Source of the DNA: Candidatus Omnitrophota bacterium | GTDB lineage: Bacteria > Omnitrophota > Gorgyraeia > JACQQV01 | DNA length: 59,924 nt | Assembly (NCBI GenBank): GCA_016206785.1 | Contig: JACQQV010000005.1 | Coordinates: 1-59,924 of the forward strand | Direction: 5' to 3' | Part shown: piece after piece, positions 58,490-59,924 of the stretch | Layout of the letters: every line of letters starts with the position of its first letter | Position numbering within the stretch: position 1 is the first letter of the stretch | Position numbers and translations under genes: made by a program | Notes under the pieces: model-generated | The model's input: only the letters and a program-made list of their open reading frames with translations | Told to the model about the DNA's origin: nothing | The model's database searches: none

Positions 58490-59610
58490 AATTCTCTAAC
58501 CTGTTTCAGGTATCCTTCATAGTTGCGTTTAATTTCGGTTATGGAATCACCGCCGAATTTTTCGCGGAAGCAGTCGGCGATTTCAAAGGCAACGACCGCT
58601 TCCCCGATCACCCCTGCCGCTGGCACCGTGCAGACATCGGACCGTTCAATCGTCGCCTTGACCGGCTGTTTCGTGAGAATATCCACGGAAGGAAGGGGAT
58701 TTAAGAGCGTTGAAATCGGCTTCATGTAGGCTCTCACAATAATCGGTTCCCCACTCGACATCCCTCCTTCGATCCCTCCAGAACGATTACTTCCCCGGTA
58801 AAATCCTTTTTTGGGATCGTGATAGATGGCATCGTGAACTTCGGAGCCCCGCTTCCGGGACCCTGCCACCCCATCCCCAATCTCCACCGCCTTCATCGCC
58901 TGAATCGAAAGGATCGCCCGAGCAAGCCGACCATCCAGTTTCCGATCATAATGAACGAAACTCCCAAGCCCTACAGGGATGCCGATGGCCATCACCTCAA
59001 AAACGCCGCCAAGGGTGTCTTTCCCCTCTTTCGCTTTCGTGATCTCTTCGATCATCCGTTTGCTCGCCTCTTTGTCCGCGCATCGCACCTCGGAGGCTTC
59101 CGCATTTTTCCGGATTTCCTCAAAAGAGAGCCTTTCGGTATTTGCTTCAACATTCCCTATGCGAAGGACGTGACTGATGAAGTCAATCCCAAATTCCTTC
59201 AAAAAAATTTTGCAAAGCGCACCGACCGCGACCCGCGCAGCGGTCTCCCGGGCGCTCGCCCGTTCTAACACATTCCGGATATCGGTGTGGGCATACTTCA
59301 GCGCCCCTGTCAAATCCGCATGCCCCGGCCGCGGCTGGGTCACTTTCGGAAGTTCATTGATTTTGAAATCCTTGTTCTGAATCATGAGCGCAATGGGGCT
59401 GCCCATCGTGAAACCGTCCTTTACGCCGGAAAGGATTTCCACTCGGTCCTGCTCGATCTGCATCCGCCCCCCACGGCCAAACCCCATCTGCCGACGGGAA
59501 AGCTCTGCATTGACGACCGCCCCATCCACTTTGAGCCCGGCCGGCATCCCTTCCACCGTCGCCACAAGACACTTCCCATGACTTTCCCCACTCGTCAGAT
59601 ACCGTAACAT
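58486..59610 (-). CDS. aroC: Chorismate synthase
   Basis: Last step of the shikimate pathway, using reduced FMN. The 374-residue product begins with LRYLTSGESHGKCLVATVEG (His in GESHG at 8-12), has GRGGRMQIEQDRVEILSGV near 44-62, RASARETAARVAVGA near 125-139 and SGGIEGGMSSGEP near 285-297. A GAGGTG ribosome-binding site precedes the ATG. It is the first intact gene of the aroC-aroK-dprA-topA-xerC-waaA run. Confidence 0.96.
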   Translation of the reverse strand: MLRYLTSGESHGKCLVATVEGMPAGLKVDGAVVNAELSRRQMGFGRGGRMQIEQDRVEILSGVKDGFTMGSPIALMIQNKDFKINELPKVTQPRPGHADLTGALKYAHTDIRNVLERASARETAARVAVGALCKIFLKEFGIDFISHVLRIGNVEANTERLSFEEIRKNAEASEVRCADKEASKRMIEEITKAKEGKDTLGGVFEVMAIGIPVGLGSFVHYDRKLDGRLARAILSIQAMKAVEIGDGVAGSRKRGSEVHDAIYHDPKKGFYRGSNRSGGIEGGMSSGEPIIVRAYMKPISTLLNPLPSVDILTKQPVKATIERSDVCTVPAAGVIGEAVVAFEIADCFREKFGGDSITEIKRNYEGYLKQVREF

Positions 59611-59625
59611 GTCACACCTCGATCA

Positions 59626-59753
59626 ATGAAAGTTCCAATAACCAAATTACAAACACCAAACAAATTCCAAGTTTTCAATAACCAAACCCATGTTTGATTA
59701 TTGGAATTTGGTTCATTGGTGATTGTTTGGTTATTGAGATTTGGTGATTGGTG
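59626..59753. repeat. Long imperfect palindromic repeat, family A, copy 3
   Basis: An AT-rich palindrome between pilD and aroC. The left arm is rich in CCAAATT/CCAATAACCAAA words; the right arm has the matching TTTGGTTATTG/AATTTGGTT words around a central CCCATGTTTG. It resembles 11024-11143 and 32502-32629. No coding capacity is seen in it. Confidence 0.85.
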
Positions 59754-59766
59754 ATTTCGTAATCTC

Positions 59767-59924
59767 CTATCGTATAAAGCCCAGATAGGCTAAAATGCGG
59801 TCTCCCCAGAAAAGGGCCACGATACTTCCCAAAGAAAGGAAAGGACCGTAAGGAATGACTTCGGCTCCTCTCCTGATTTTAAGGATAATCCCGACCACCG
59901 ATCCGAAAAAAGGAGCGATGAAGA
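59767..59924 (-). CDS. Prepilin peptidase (A24 family), C-terminal fragment
   Basis: The last 158 bp, read on the minus strand, encode an open frame of about 52 codons ending in TAG at 59767-59769. It runs on beyond the window. The product has two hydrophobic segments around IRRGAEVIPYGPFLSLGSIVAL, the PYGPFLSLG signature of type IV prepilin peptidases (PilD/GspO). It links with the PilB-like ATPase at 36673 to a type IV pilus or type II secretion system elsewhere. The membrane aspartates are outside the window. Confidence 0.85.
   Translation of the reverse strand, partial: FIAPFFGSVVGIILKIRRGAEVIPYGPFLSLGSIVALFWGDRILAYLGFIR

Overview
The window is a bacterial chromosome segment of about 60 kb in which the 16S rRNA gene and all 52 protein genes lie on the minus strand. 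Gene pairs are packed very tightly, with many 1-nt (TAATG) or 4-nt (ATGA) stop/start overlaps. Complete Kdo, lipid A and lipopolysaccharide (LPS) transport genes show a diderm, LPS-bearing cell. The 16S fragment starts like PVC-related bacteria (GCAGTCGAGAATC in the 340 region). Two secreted proteins carry the TTYYPAPFGEYQNVR motif that I associate with uncultured lineages such as Omnitrophota. I therefore suggest, with moderate confidence only, an uncultivated Omnitrophota-like organism seen through a metagenome assembly.

Layout by increasing coordinate (transcription runs the other way): 5' part of 16S rRNA with leader and tandem promoters (1-1063); tyrS, rpsA, plsC; an aromatic amino acid block tyrA-aroF-hisC-pheA; scpB-scpA-trpS; the infB-nusA-(proS-rimP fusion) translation/transcription block; isoprenoid and envelope genes ispG-rseP-dxr-cdsA-uppS; an OmpA lipoprotein with its own promoter and terminator; hppA, purA, serA and a class V aminotransferase; clpP, a secreted protein, tig; lptB, an LptC/LptA protein, lpxL; two related secreted surface proteins; kdsC, a short PilB/GspE ATPase, kdsD, kdsA, pyrG, kdsB, heptose kinase; a DUF3108-like lipoprotein; three GT9 heptosyltransferases and a GT4-GT9 fusion; a 372-bp hairpin-rich intergenic region; an LpxL-ELM1 fusion, lpxK, waaA; xerC, a ThiS-TopA fusion, dprA, aroK, aroC and the 3' end of a prepilin peptidase gene.

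Together the envelope genes make Kdo (kdsD, kdsA, kdsC), activate it with CTP (pyrG, kdsB), build and acylate lipid A (lpxK, waaA, two LpxL-type enzymes), add core sugars (heptose kinase, four GT9 domains) and export it (lptB, LptC/LptA). The uppS-cdsA-dxr-rseP-ispG run joins lipid carrier, phospholipid and isoprenoid synthesis to envelope stress proteolysis.

The most unusual feature is how many neighbouring genes are joined into one reading frame: ThiS-TopA, ProRS-RimP, LpxL-ELM1, GT4-GT9 and LptC-LptA. The second is short palindromic repeats that have entered coding sequence. One supplies the whole signal anchor of the LptC-like protein, another the signal peptide of a lipoprotein, and others form the C-termini of LpxL and IspG.
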